Below, piece after piece: positions 13,147-24,760 of a DNA stretch of 64,000 nt; position 1 is the stretch's first letter; each line of letters opens with the position of its first letter. The translations under genes were made by a program, and so were the position numbers. Origin of the DNA: Silurus meridionalis (lineage: Eukaryota > Chordata > Actinopteri > Siluriformes > Siluridae); contig NC_060886.1 in NCBI RefSeq assembly GCF_014805685.1, forward strand, positions 20,339,608 to 20,403,607, read 5' to 3'. The notes below the pieces were generated by a model, which saw nothing but the letters and a program-made list of their open reading frames with translations, ran no database searches and was not told the origin of the DNA.

Positions 13147-13215
13147 TAAAGTAATCCACTGTGGCGACCCCTAACAGAAGCAGCCAAAAGAAGAAAAAGA
13201 AGAAGAGGAAGAAGG
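13147..13215 (+). mobile_element. Tail of a fish SINE-like repeat
   Basis: CACTGTGGCGACCCCTAAC followed by CAGAAGCAGCCAAAAG and an AAG-rich tail is a signature I recognise from a widespread teleost SINE-like family. Only the 3' end is visible. Confidence 0.6.
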
Positions 13216-13639
13216 ACACCATCCGAATGTCCGACAAGGTCAGAGCGGACAGATATTTTATATAATTCTTGTGATTTTTTAAACATGCAATACTTGATTT
13301 TTTTTATATTGTCAAATAAGACTGTTATAGTGTTCCTTTTTGTAGTATAAATGGAACTCACTTGTTTTTAAGGTTAAGATTGTTTCAGTTTTCCATTTAA
13401 CATATTTTAAAATCAGACTTTCTGTATTCTATTCACACAAGCAAGACATTACACACAAATAGAGTAAATTATTTTCTAGAATCTTTTATCTCCTACCAGT
13501 TGGTGTGCACACAACGCAAAATCACATGTTTTATGATTGCAGTGATGCTTTAGAGAAATGTAGTGGAGTCTGAGTAGATTGTTATGGGAGGCTGCTTTGT
13601 ACCATCCTGTACCCTATTCTAGGTCTGGCAGCCACATAC

Positions 13640-13648
13640 CACACACAC

Positions 13649-13719
<71 letters not shown>
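13640..13719. repeat. (CA)n microsatellite
   Basis: About 80 bases of CA repeat with one CG interruption. Confidence 0.97.
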
Positions 13720-13722
<3 letters not shown>

Positions 13723-15250
13723 CACTGGAGGTCAAAGCTGTCACTCAGAGGGCACTGTCAAATCTCAGCCGTCCCTGTCTCAAGTGGGCGGGCTTCTGTC
13801 TTTTGTCCAGCTGTTTCCAATCAGCTGGATGAAACCATTCCAACTATAACACTCCACCCCCACCACCCCCCATTTCCCAGGGTCCAGGAAACAAGCAACA
13901 ACCAATGATCCAGTTAAATAAAAACTGCTAACAGAACAAATCCAACTAAGGCCACAGCAGCAAAAGATTGCAAGATATATAACAAGCACAATCGCAGAAT
14001 ATTAAGGACCAAAATGGTTCAAACAGCAGGTTAATATCAAATGCTTTAGGTTTGTAGCATTTGTATAAAGCTTCTTAACAAAAAATGTATATTAAATACA
14101 TTTTATTTATATGCTATGTACTCTAAATCTGCCTATTATCATTTAGCTGTCATGACGTTTTTAAGGGCAATCTTCTACTGTCATCATCTACACCAAAATG
14201 TCAACAGTATTTCTACCACTCTCATAAAAGTCTATATTAAATGTGACGGCTGGCTTTATTCAATTCAGAACACTTGTACCTCATGAAAAAAAGAGAAATG
14301 AATCATCCCTGACTTCACAAAAGCAATACCCAGAGACGAGGCGTACCTCAACCATCCAATGCAAATTACTCCAATTTACTATCTTGTATTCTGCTGGAGA
14401 CCATTGCTAAATGGTCAGGCTAGCTAGTCACAGATATTAAAATAAATTATGTCTAATTTGAATTTTAGTCACGGTACATTAACTAATAGAAAGTTATTAA
14501 CATTTCAAGACAGAGAGAGACGGGAAAAAAAGCTTTTGCCTGCAAAATTAACAGTGGCTGCGCTGACCTGTGCGGCACACGGACTGATCACTGTAATGAC
14601 AGCGTAATGGCATATTTACATTAAAATCTCTGTAGCTAATACGGGATTCAGAATAGGACGCTAAGTCAAGGATTATTTGGTGTGGCCTGCTGGCCTTTTC
14701 AAGAGTATTGCTCTCTGACTTCAATCCACAGAAACTTCTCATTTCATGACTATTTAGAGGAGCCATCCTCTGAGGCGCAACTCCCCTCCCACAGCCTAAT
14801 GTCTTCTTTGGTGTGTATCTTTTATTTCGTGTCTCTTCTCTTTTTCGTCTGTCTTCAAAAGCAATTATCATCATACTGAGTCTCTTCTCACACAGATTCA
14901 GAGGCGTCTCGTTAGATAAATGGAATTCCTTACGCTGACTGATGGCTGTTCAGTTCTGAGACAGCCCCGAAGTACCACTAGTTTGTGCTTTTTAGATAAG
15001 AAAGAGTTTTGTTATAGATCCCAGAAATGATACGAAGCTGTCATACCTCTCCTGTTATCAAAATTGAAGACTTATCTAAGGGTTTTAAAACACTATGATC
15101 CACATTAATGCCAAAATGTCAAAGCTTGTCAGTAAGGAGGTACATTGATAAGTAAGCAGATTTTACAGTGTCTTCCATATATTGTACTACATGTGCACTA
15201 TGCTGTGGATGTAAACATTGTTGTCTTGAAAGAAGCTATGTCTGCCTTTA
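13720..15250. other. Intergenic, with a possible conserved block at 14560-14780
   Basis: No gene. The segment at 14560-14780 is repeat-free and compositionally balanced, a weak enhancer candidate. Confidence 0.45.
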
Positions 15251-15253
15251 ACC

Positions 15254-15440
15254 TTGGGTGTGGGTCTGTCTAACTGTCTCTTGGGGTGTCTGTCTTACTG
15301 CGTGCCTGACTGTGTATCTGTCTGTATCTGTCTTTGTCTTTCTCTACAGAATCTGTGTCTGTCTGCTTGTCTCTCTCTCTATCTGTTTGTCTTTCTGTCT
15401 GTCTGTGTCTCTATCTCTCTGTTTATTTATCTAATGTTAT
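15254..15440. repeat. Degenerate CTGT/TCTG low-complexity tract
   Basis: Many imperfect TGTCTG and TCTCTATCTG units. The open frame here encodes Cys/Leu/Ser-rich low-complexity sequence and is not taken as a gene. Confidence 0.8.
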
Positions 15441-15849
15441 TGATAAGAATTTAAAAAATGTAGTATTTAACATCTGACAAGTATTTCTGGCACTACTGAA
15501 CACACTGGCTGCTTGTGTGTTTTGCAAAAAGCCACCTTAATATAGTCAAACACCTGACTGCCTCTGATTTGCTTATCTGTCCTCATTTAGCAGGGGTTCC
15601 CACTTGCTCTTTGTAAGATGGCATTTCAAAATAAATCTATTATGTTTGGCTATGTACCCACGTCTGCTTTTCCTTGCTATCAGCATCTGACATTCTGCAG
15701 GTGGGAAAAGTGTGTGGAAAGGGGGGTGTATTTAAAAATGCAAAATGACATCTAATGTTTGCGTCGTAACGTGTTCCTCGGACCCGGAGTGTAGCTGACC
15801 ATCTGCTGATCTAGTCAGATGAGCAGAGAGTTGGCAGGACTGCCCAGCC

Positions 15850-16050
15850 TCTTGAGAAGAGAGAAGAGGAAAGAAAGAGGAGGGGGGGTGAGGAAAAGGA
15901 GGAGGAGAGGAAAGGACAGGCAATGAGGAGCAAAGGATGGGAGAGGAAGTGGGAGCTTGGCAAAAGAAGGGGCGTTGAAAAGATAAGAGGAAAAGAATAG
16001 TTGGGGCAAGGGAGTCAAAAAGGAGAAGAGGAAGGAGTATGTGATGTGAT
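15850..16050 (+). repeat. Purine-rich (G/A) strand-asymmetric tract
   Basis: The plus strand is almost all purine for about 200 bases, with many AGGAGG and GAAAGG units and a run of seven G. Similar tracts lie at 24595-24760 and 38400-38520. Long purine runs can form triplex structures. Confidence 0.8.
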
Positions 16051-16199
16051 TTTCTGAGAAACTCAGGATTATCAGGTCTCTACTCCATGAAGCAGCATGC
16101 AGGGGTGGGGACTCTGTAAAGAAAAACAATATGGTCATGCAGAGAAAACAGGTTGTCTCAAAAGCAATGATACTTTGTGACATTACAGATTAAATCACT

Positions 16200-18108
16200 T
16201 GAGAGAAACTCTGAAAATTAATATCATAATCAAGCGGAGAGTGCCCATTAGGATGGTGTAATGCGGCTCAGGAGGGCTGTGATAGATGTCCAGCAGCTCC
16301 AGGCCCCTATTTGCACTCAGGCTGTGCAGCAGTAGCTGTTATTAGAGCAATACAGGAGCCACAGCAAGGGAAGGAGGAAGGGAGGGAGGAAGAGAGGGAG
16401 AGAAAGAGGTGGGCTTTTATTAGTCTGCCTTTCACACAGCACGTCTCAACCTGTCACCAACTCCACTACACATGTTTTAGTGTGTTTTCACAGCTAAATG
16501 TCTTTCCCTCCATAAATGCCAACAATATCCCTCTCTTCATCATCAAACTGGGAGCCATATCACTTTGTCTCTTACTGTTCTAGCTATTTCCCTGTAAACT
16601 GCTACTTATGTATGGCTTTCACACCTTCGAGCATAGATTTACTCCCTCGCTTCTCTCTCCCGCTCCCTCTTCCCCGCTTTGTTCTTCCTTTGACAGCACC
16701 ATTGCATTCCCTGCTTTTTATCTGTGCACGTTTTAGGAGAATGAATTGGCCACTGCTGTCACCAGGCTCTGGCCGAGAATTCATTTTTGTGGGTCAAGTG
16801 TTTCAGAATGTCATCTTTGACAGGAACTATCTAACAAAATGAATACAGACACAGACCTTGGCTCCCCTCATCCCTTCATCATCCAAGACGCAAACACACA
16901 AACCTTGTCCCATATCCATCAGATGAAAAACATGCACGGAACATACTTTAGAATTTACATCAGATTTAAGAAATTTAGTCACATTAATACAACAAAATTA
17001 AAGTGTCCATGTTTCTCTCAAAAGTTTCTTTCAATTCTACCTAATTTTGCTTTAGTTTAGTCTTATTTCAGCCCCCTCAGTGTTCCTAATGAAGCTGATT
17101 TGTTGTGGTGATTTAAGCACAACAAATGACGTATTAGACTCAACACAGCTAATGGAAAGCAATCATGTCAAACATGGCTGCTGGATGCTGAGCGCTCAAT
17201 AAGTGAGCAGCAGACGAATAACTCCCAGCGAACAGGAGGCTGGGGGCTTCTGAGGAGTGGCTTGCACTCTAATGCGTTCCGACTATAACGGACAATCTAT
17301 TTACAGTGGGCTCTGGGGAGCTAATAAACAAATGTTGAGTAATTTCAGCCAGCAGTAATTACCCTTGCAGCTGACAAGGAGAGTGTGATCGTTTCTCCTT
17401 CACCCCACGCTCTGAGCAGGAGGCTGGGAGCAGCCAGAGCAGGGGACCCACGCTGCAATACGCATGTGGCTCCCAGCCAACAGCCAGCCCTGCAAGATCA
17501 CTAACTAAACATCTATCCTAGAGTCTGTGCACACATGCACACACGCTGCATACATCCAGACCAGAGATAAAAACTGACTTTGCTTAATGAGGGAAGCTTC
17601 ATTCTTATTGTAATCTGCAGATGCATCATTTCTAGCTTTTTTCTAAAATGACCTGTAATTTTGTTCCATAAGCAAAAGCTATTAGAACAATCTAGTTGGC
17701 TCATTCAGTACCATGCACATCAACAAAATGTATCTGTAATGAATAAATCTAACAGCTTACACAGGAGGATGAATTCCAACTATCTTTAGGAGAAGAGAAT
17801 AGATGAGAGTTCACCTCCATGCCTGAGGCCAGTAAGCTTGCAGAATGCCCATCCCAGGAGCACCTTTCCGCACCGGCCGTCCAATGCCATGTCTGCAAAA
17901 TAGATTTTTATGCAAATTCCTCGCTATTGATTACTGTGCCTCTCATCGACTAACTGGGGGTTTGTTGAATGCACATGTAATTAGATTATGTGATAATCAT
18001 TACTGCATAAACATTGGCACATAAACCCTTTAAAACCTGTTACATGAAACTGCAGGTCAATTCAGCTAATACAAAAACACCATCTGAAATCCACTGGACC
18101 CCTCCACT

Positions 18109-18109
<1 letters not shown>
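16200..18109. promoter_or_regulatory. Spacer with candidate conserved blocks at 17080-17480 and 17820-18060
   Basis: No gene. 17080-17480 is unique-looking with moderate GC. 17820-18060 carries TTTATGCAAATTCC, TATTGATTACTG and GTAATTAGATTATG in close order, a typical POU/homeodomain-rich style. The conserved status is inferred. Confidence 0.3.

Positions 18110-18171
<62 letters not shown>
18110..18171. repeat. (CA)n microsatellite
   Basis: About 60 bases of CA repeat. It supplies the poly-Cys/Val part of a long spurious minus-strand frame. Confidence 0.97.
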
Positions 18172-18239
18172 AGAAACACACACATAAACATTCACACACC
18201 AGCACCACCTTGTTGTTTTGGACGGAATAATAAGCTGTG

Positions 18240-18500
18240 GATGACGTGACAGGACAATATGATCTGCTGACAGATGGACAGAAAGGCCGGTGAGCGTCCC
18301 TCTCTTGCTCAGACAGGCAGATGTCCTGTGTCTTGGCGCGGGAACGAGCCGGGGGACAAGAGCAGCCGGCCGCTGAAACGAGGCGGCTGAAACTCGAGCG
18401 CTCCTCAGGGGGTTGACTGGTCATTTGATGTCCAGCACAAGGGCAGTGTGTGATGGTGAATGAGCTCGGGGAGAAAGGCCGACTCGGCAGTCTGTCGCAA
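18240..18500. promoter_or_regulatory. GC-rich block, possible regulatory or promoter sequence
   Basis: Locally GC-rich with several CpG (CTTGGCGCGGGAACGAGCC, GCAGCCGGCCGCTG) in an AT-rich setting. It lies inside a 290-residue minus-strand open frame that reads through a microsatellite and has no known domain. I take the frame as chance and the GC-richness as the real signal. Confidence 0.35.
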
Positions 18501-19260
18501 AGCTGGGTTGGCAGCAGAGAGGGATGAGGGGGGCTCAAAGACGAGGAAAAAAAAAATCCAGACACATTCTTGAGTGTTTTTCCCTTTATTTTGCCTGACA
18601 GATACAAAAAGTTGCACATACACAGAGGACATCTGCAGTGAGCATGAACACAAAGTAGCTGAGGAGTCTTTACACTGCTACCACACACCTGGTGGAGAGA
18701 CTTATTTTGAATTACATTTTTGCAGATCACAAGCCATTCATGTCTCAAGGTCAGTACTATTGTTCCAACTCTGAAGTACAAAATGCGGGAAAAAAATGCA
18801 CAACCTACTTCAGGCAACACAAAGCAACTACACCATTGCTCACACCCGTTATTAGAAAACACTTGAGAAACATACCAGACTGGTTCATTTTTAGAATTGT
18901 GTCCTAGCATGTTCATTCTACTGGACAATGGCATGTGGCTTGGATAAATGCTGGCTTTCTCTTTACAATTTTCACTTCAAACAATGCATGCCGACATAAT
19001 CTGAAACTCTGAAGGAGAATGGCACACTGCTGGCTCCACATTCCAGCTGAAGTTAAAATGCCAGTTCTGAAGTTCCTTCCAACAGGCAGGTAGAGGTGGA
19101 GAGGTGAGCTGGGTGATGTGTAGAAGTGTGGAATTCTTTGACTGTCTGAGACAGACTGAGATGAGAGGAAGGCCAGCCAGAAGGGAGTGGATCTCTGTTC
19201 TGCACAGCTCCTGGTCTGTAATTAATCGCCAGTGATCGGAGGTGCGGTCCTGCCGCCCCT

Positions 19261-19300
19261 TATAAAAGGCCCCGTCTCCCACACGGCCCAACCTGCGGTC
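19261..19300 (+). promoter_or_regulatory. TATA-type core promoter-like sequence
   Basis: TATAAAAGG at 19261-19269 sits between GC-rich flanks (GCCGCCCCT before, CCCCGTCTCCCACACGG after). The expected start site about 30 bases on falls near 19291. The following leader is GC-rich, then purine-rich (19340-19390). No coding exon is recognised downstream, so any transcript is unknown. Confidence 0.4.
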
Positions 19301-19732
19301 AGCAGACGTTAGGCAACATTAACTGCCTGCGCTGCTGCCACTTCAGAGAGAAGACTCGAGCGAGGGAAAGAGAGAGGGAGGGTAGACAGAAGGCTCAGTA
19401 AAGGAGTTGCATGAGAATTGTGGCTGTGTACCTTTCATCTTAGCCAAGATTTGTAGAAGGTTCAAGCCTCTGAGGTTCCTTAATTCTCTCTAATTCATTT
19501 GTACTCAAGATTCCCTTGGCTGCGGATAACCTGAGAATGATAATGAACCGGAGAGCACTAGACCACAGACCTTTAGCTTTGAATGTGCCTACGTGGATTG
19601 AGGGAATCTTTCTCTTGAATCTCTTGTGCAAGGGGAACAGAATCTTATTAGTGCCTGTCATGAGATGTCCTCACCACAAAGCTGGGGACTTTTTAACTGT
19701 TCAGGGTTTGTTCACTCACAAAACCACACATG

Positions 19733-19736
<4 letters not shown>

Positions 19737-19807
<71 letters not shown>
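19737..19807. repeat. (CA)n microsatellite
   Basis: About 70 bases of CA repeat with a single TA interruption. Confidence 0.97.
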
Positions 19808-19811
<4 letters not shown>

Positions 19812-20159
19812 CATGCCCAAGTTACCAGAGTAAAAATAAAGCACTGTAATATTGTAGGCGAGTTGAACCAGAGCCCATCGATGTCGAGGCGAGGAAAGCG
19901 GTCCATCCGAATGTTGATCACCATTTCAAAATCATATTCAGCCATGAATATTTATCACTTTGGAGCTGTGTGAATTTTCAATCAATAGATTTTACCCACC
20001 AGCAGAAAAACAAGTTTTTTCCTGCTCTGCTCCATACCAACCTACATCCAAATAATACATAATCATTAGTGATGAGAAGCCTTGCATTTACATTTATGGA
20101 TTGAAATGCCATAACTTTACACGAGTAAAGCCCCTGCTCCCCCTCCCCATTCTCTCTTG

Positions 20160-20191
20160 CACACACACACACACACACGTACACACATGCA

Positions 20192-20247
<56 letters not shown>
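20160..20247. repeat. (CA)n microsatellite, interrupted
   Basis: CA repeat with interruptions near 20178-20195, then a pure run. Confidence 0.97.
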
Positions 20248-20250
<3 letters not shown>

Positions 20251-20635
20251 GGAAGGAGGCTATATCATGTTTTGGCTCATCTGTAATTCATCAGCAACGC
20301 TCAACATGGAACAGTACAAAAACAGCATATCAGAAATAGCATGAACCATGCTTTGAGTTCATAACAGGCCATAGAATATTTGTGAGTAGAACCCCCCAAG
20401 TCCACCTCCAGAAGTGTCGGACACTATATTCCATTACACACTCTGGCTTTACAGAGTTACAGAATATTTTAAGAGCACATTTAGTATCTGTAGGAGGTAG
20501 GGGAAAATGTACATGCACAATACAATACATATTGGAAAGGTGAAATTTAAGAAAATATGACTGACAAATTTTAAATGTCTATTTTAAGTTGCATATACTG
20601 TAGATAACTTTTATGTAGATAGACAAATGTATAGG

Positions 20636-20890
20636 AAATCCTGACCATTACACCTATATCTTTCGTTTGAATATCCCAATCCAGATTCCAGATTCCCTGG
20701 TGGTAGTGTTGGGTGAGAAAGCCTGTTATATTTCTACATTGCAGATCATCTCAATAATTGAGTTCAGAGCTCTGTGACAGACACTTTTTTCTCAGGAGCA
20801 TTGTCATGCTGCAACAGGTTTTGATGTCTTACTTTCAACTAAGGGAAATTGTAATGCTGCAGTATTCAAAGTCATTCAATACAATTATTT
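20636..20890 (+). mobile_element. Decayed copy of the 940-1309 TIR transposon
   Basis: Shares the family's internal landmarks in the same order: CTGACCATTACACCTATAT, TTGAGTTCAGAGCTCTG, GGAGCATTGTCATGCTGCAA and AAGGGAAATTGTAATGCTG. Both terminal repeats are lost or unrecognisable. Confidence 0.65.
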
Positions 20891-21503
20891 AAATTAAATC
20901 ATGTTGCAGATAGCCTCTTTCACATCACAATGGTTTATTATACATATAATTAAGTAAAATAAAAGGAAAATGTTCTATTATGTGAACATTTAAAATTGCA
21001 TTACTTTTTCAAGTCTAGTTCCAGTGTTTGTCACTTGTTACAGATTCCGACATTGTATGTATTTTCTCAGTTATTCACCAGTTTGTGCTGTTTTTATTTC
21101 CATGGATGTGGAGAATTGAATTAGTGCCATCTCTATCAATATTAAATTAGGTTAAAATTGCCTCAGCTGATATGAAAATGATCAGAGTAAATGAGGGCTC
21201 CAAGTACAGTTTATGGTGTAAATGTAATGAATCAAATAAATCTATAAATTGCTATTGATAAAATAACTAAATAAAAGGAAGGATATTATTATTAAACATA
21301 GTATGCCTGTTGAACGGAATGAATAAACTTTTGAATAACCTGAATAAGGAGTGAGAATGCTAAAATGCTGTAGTATACATAGATGACTAGACTTTTAGAA
21401 TGGTCAAAAACTATATACAGTCAATCACAGTACACAGTAATCTACAAGCAAATGTATGACACTAGCTTTTAAACAATGTGTTTGTATATACCACACTGAA
21501 ATG

Positions 21504-21575
<72 letters not shown>

Positions 21576-24229
21576 TCATTTTATTTATTTTTCTACCTGT
21601 GGTTAAAAGACATTGAAAAGTGGAAAAAATGTTTCATTTAATGAAAAACAATATCATGGTGTAAAGGGTTTTTACCAGGGCACAACACAACTGCTAAGGA
21701 ACAATAGGCATAGAATTGAAAAGAATCTACTTAAGGTAGCTGGCAGGCAAATAAGTGAGCAAGTAGATTTTTTTTCTGACAGGCATTGGTAGAAACATCA
21801 AATCAATAACACCAAATTACACTGTGAACATTAAACATCCTATTTTTGCTGTTCCTCTGACAGCCTGTGTCAGTGCAGCAGAGAACTGAATAACTAACTA
21901 CAGATCAATGGCACATAATAGCTCTCCGATCCCCATCAATACTCAATTAATGAAAAGCATGGGGAAAAATACCAACCAAGCGGCTGCCCGTGCTGCTCCG
22001 AAACAGTGAGTAACGATTGCTCAGCTACCACTTTACAGCCCGTGAAAGGCTCGGCAGGACTCAGAGGGGAGTTATGAGGATAAACAGAGAGCTTTGGTGC
22101 AGATTCACGAGGTGGGGGTGTTTGGGGAGAGGTTGGTTGACTGGTGAAGAAAGGTATGGGAAATTCTCTTTGGTATTCTGCTGGTCTCATTTTCCCCCAT
22201 ATAAAAGTGAACCTAATTTTTTGGTGCTGTCTGGAGAATTTTAAAGACAGGGGTTCCCCCCCTGTTTTCTCTGTTGTCTCCTCTGGACATATTTTCAGCA
22301 TGAAAATTCAATGAATTGCATACAATATAAAAAGTGGCACAAAGCAGCAGTATATACGATAATTCAGTATTAAGTATGATTTTAAAAAATATGCGTTTAA
22401 TAATACTTCAGAACATTTTATCTTTGATTATCTAAGAGAAATAAAACAATAGAAATATAAATTATACAAACAGCAAGTCATCAGTTTCATAAATTGATAT
22501 AGATGCTGGAGGTTTGATACAAACCAAACAGGGTATGCTTTATTGTAAAGCAAGACAAACGTTAAAATACTAATTTGATCTTATCCTCAGCATCAAATAT
22601 GATGACGTTTTGTTGTATATTACTTTAATCAGAAGGTGAGTAAATACCTGCTCTGTTTAGAAATTTCATGTAACCACTGCAGTGTCCTACAAAGACATTC
22701 AATGTTATTTGCTCTAAACATATCTGTGCCTCTGACACCAAATAGCCTTCCAAAGATTTATCACATCACTGGCATTTGTTTTGTCTATTGGCCCAACACT
22801 GATACCTAAGGTTCTTAAAACTTGCAAAAAAAAAAACGAACAAAGAGATGCCCTCTCTCCTCATAATCATAGAATTGAAATAACATTAAGGGTCCTGTGA
22901 GTACATTCTCAGCTCTTTGTGTTGTACTTTTAATTGCTCCTTATCCATGTATATAGCTAGATCAGCAATCAAGCACACATTTGCATCACAATTATATTAG
23001 AAATTACTGTAAGTTATTGATTTAATCCAATAACTAATTTGAATGCATGTTCATATTCCTGATGAATCTTAAAATGAGGAGCATTGTCAATAGATGACAT
23101 GGGGATACAGATGAGAAAAAAAACGATTATGTCTAGTTACTGAGTACATTTTGTAAACAAGAAACTGGAAACTTTATGGCTCATTGTATGAAGCTTTATA
23201 TAGCTGAATAGCTAAATGGCAATATGAATGGCAAAGATCTTTATGTAACACTGGCTTTGTGTCTAGTCTAAAGTTTGGGATGATAAATAATTATTATTTT
23301 ATTGTCAGTCTTAACTCCAATAGCTCTTACTGCAAAATAAATTTATTTTCAATAACTCAGATTTTTTCATGCATTACAATATTTAATTGCACATTATATG
23401 CTTTAATTTATTACCTGACTACACTATAACCAAATGATTTCAACAAAGACATTGGTAAATGAACACCATAGTTTTGAACAAGATAGATAATTATTATTTA
23501 ATAAGTTTCAAAAGATTATTGGTTTAAGGTGTGCTGAAAGTGTCATTCAATATCATTCAAGGCAACCAATATCAATACCGATACCAATGGCAATATTTTT
23601 GAAGGCCATCTGTGTTAATATTAAATAGACTACAATGGACTGGGTTTCACTTTTGTAACATTTATTTTAAAAATGATTAATCATAATGATGAAATATTCA
23701 TAATAATGAGAAACCATATTTGTTACATAATGTTCCTGCATTTTTTTCCTTTATAGGTTTTTGTGAAGGAAGAGAATGTTGAGCCTGTTTCTTCTTTGAC
23801 TGATTAACTTTTGTGCTTTTGGATCTCTCGAACTACAGATGACACACTACACCCACAATATATGACTTGTTTGTATGATTAACAGAAGACATAATTTCTA
23901 TTCACATTAAGTAAATATTAAACTCAATTGTTTAAAAAAATCCCAGGCAGAATTGATTCTTTTTATACAACACAAGTATTGAAAAGTATCGAAAAATATC
24001 AATACTTTAAAAATCGAACTTACTATCCCCAGTGTCTATGTTCAAAACTATTATCAACAACAATTGAAGCTTGGAATATCCCTCCTGATATTTAGTCCAA
24101 AAAAAAAAAAATCCCATCTCTCCTATGACAGGAAAATTTAGCAAAGAAGTGTGTGTAATCAATAAGGACACAATGGTGCAGACTGATTTACAGACCATGA
24201 CCTAGTGGTTTATGTAAGAAAAAAACAGA
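20891..24229. other. Intergenic, strongly AT-rich, no gene seen
   Basis: Long AT-rich spacer with an (AT)n tract at 21506-21572. No recognised coding sequence. Confidence 0.6.
21506..21572. repeat. (AT)n microsatellite
   Basis: About 67 bases of AT dinucleotide, the third long AT tract of the window besides 2916-2997 and 44289-44371. Confidence 0.97.
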
Positions 24230-24560
24230 TCTTTCTACAGGCAGTAGCTATAATGGAGGCCTCTCAAGCTTTAATGGATGGCTTCGATTGTCACGCTTGT
24301 TGTAGCAGTATTCAAAAGTGCTATCCGATCAGGCCGCGAGACAGCACCGAGCAGACAGATGATTAGGTGCTGCAAACGAGGCTTGTCGCTGGGGGAAATT
24401 GATGACTCAATACAGGAGAAGATGGACGACTTCATTTGTATTATATAAAGAGACCCAGCACTGAATCAGTCATAACAGAGTTATGATTGAGCTTAAAGGG
24501 AAGCATTTGTGATATCATTACATCTAGATTCACTTCTTCTCCTCATCTGGCACCCATCCA
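24230..24560. promoter_or_regulatory. Candidate conserved non-coding block
   Basis: Compositionally balanced, CpG-containing, repeat-free block (for example CGATCAGGCCGCGAGACAG near 24327) between AT-rich spacer and a purine tract. No frame of note. Confidence 0.33.
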
Positions 24561-24594
24561 TGTGTGCAAAACAGCAAGGGAGAGCTAGATTAGA

Positions 24595-24760
24595 GATGAG
24601 GGGAAACAAGATAGAAAAAATATAATCAGAAAGCAAAGAGAAGGTAAGGAAGGAAAGAAAATATGAGAGTTTAGGAGTGTGAATGAGAGAAAAGATAGAG
24701 GAGGTGAGGGAAAGAGAGTGGGAATAAAGTAGAAAGGAAACAAAGGGGAAAAAACTACTT
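24595..24760 (+). repeat. Purine-rich tract
   Basis: Mostly A and G on the plus strand over about 165 bases. The complementary frame is Phe/Leu/Ser/Pro-rich and spurious. Confidence 0.75.

Noticed and set aside
13579..13908. Open frame with a long Thr-His repeat
   Set aside because: It is the translation of the (CA)n microsatellite at 13640-13719. There is no domain on either side.
19516..20339. Several frames rich in His-Thr or Cys-Val
   Set aside because: They are produced by the CA repeats at 19737-19807 and 20160-20247.
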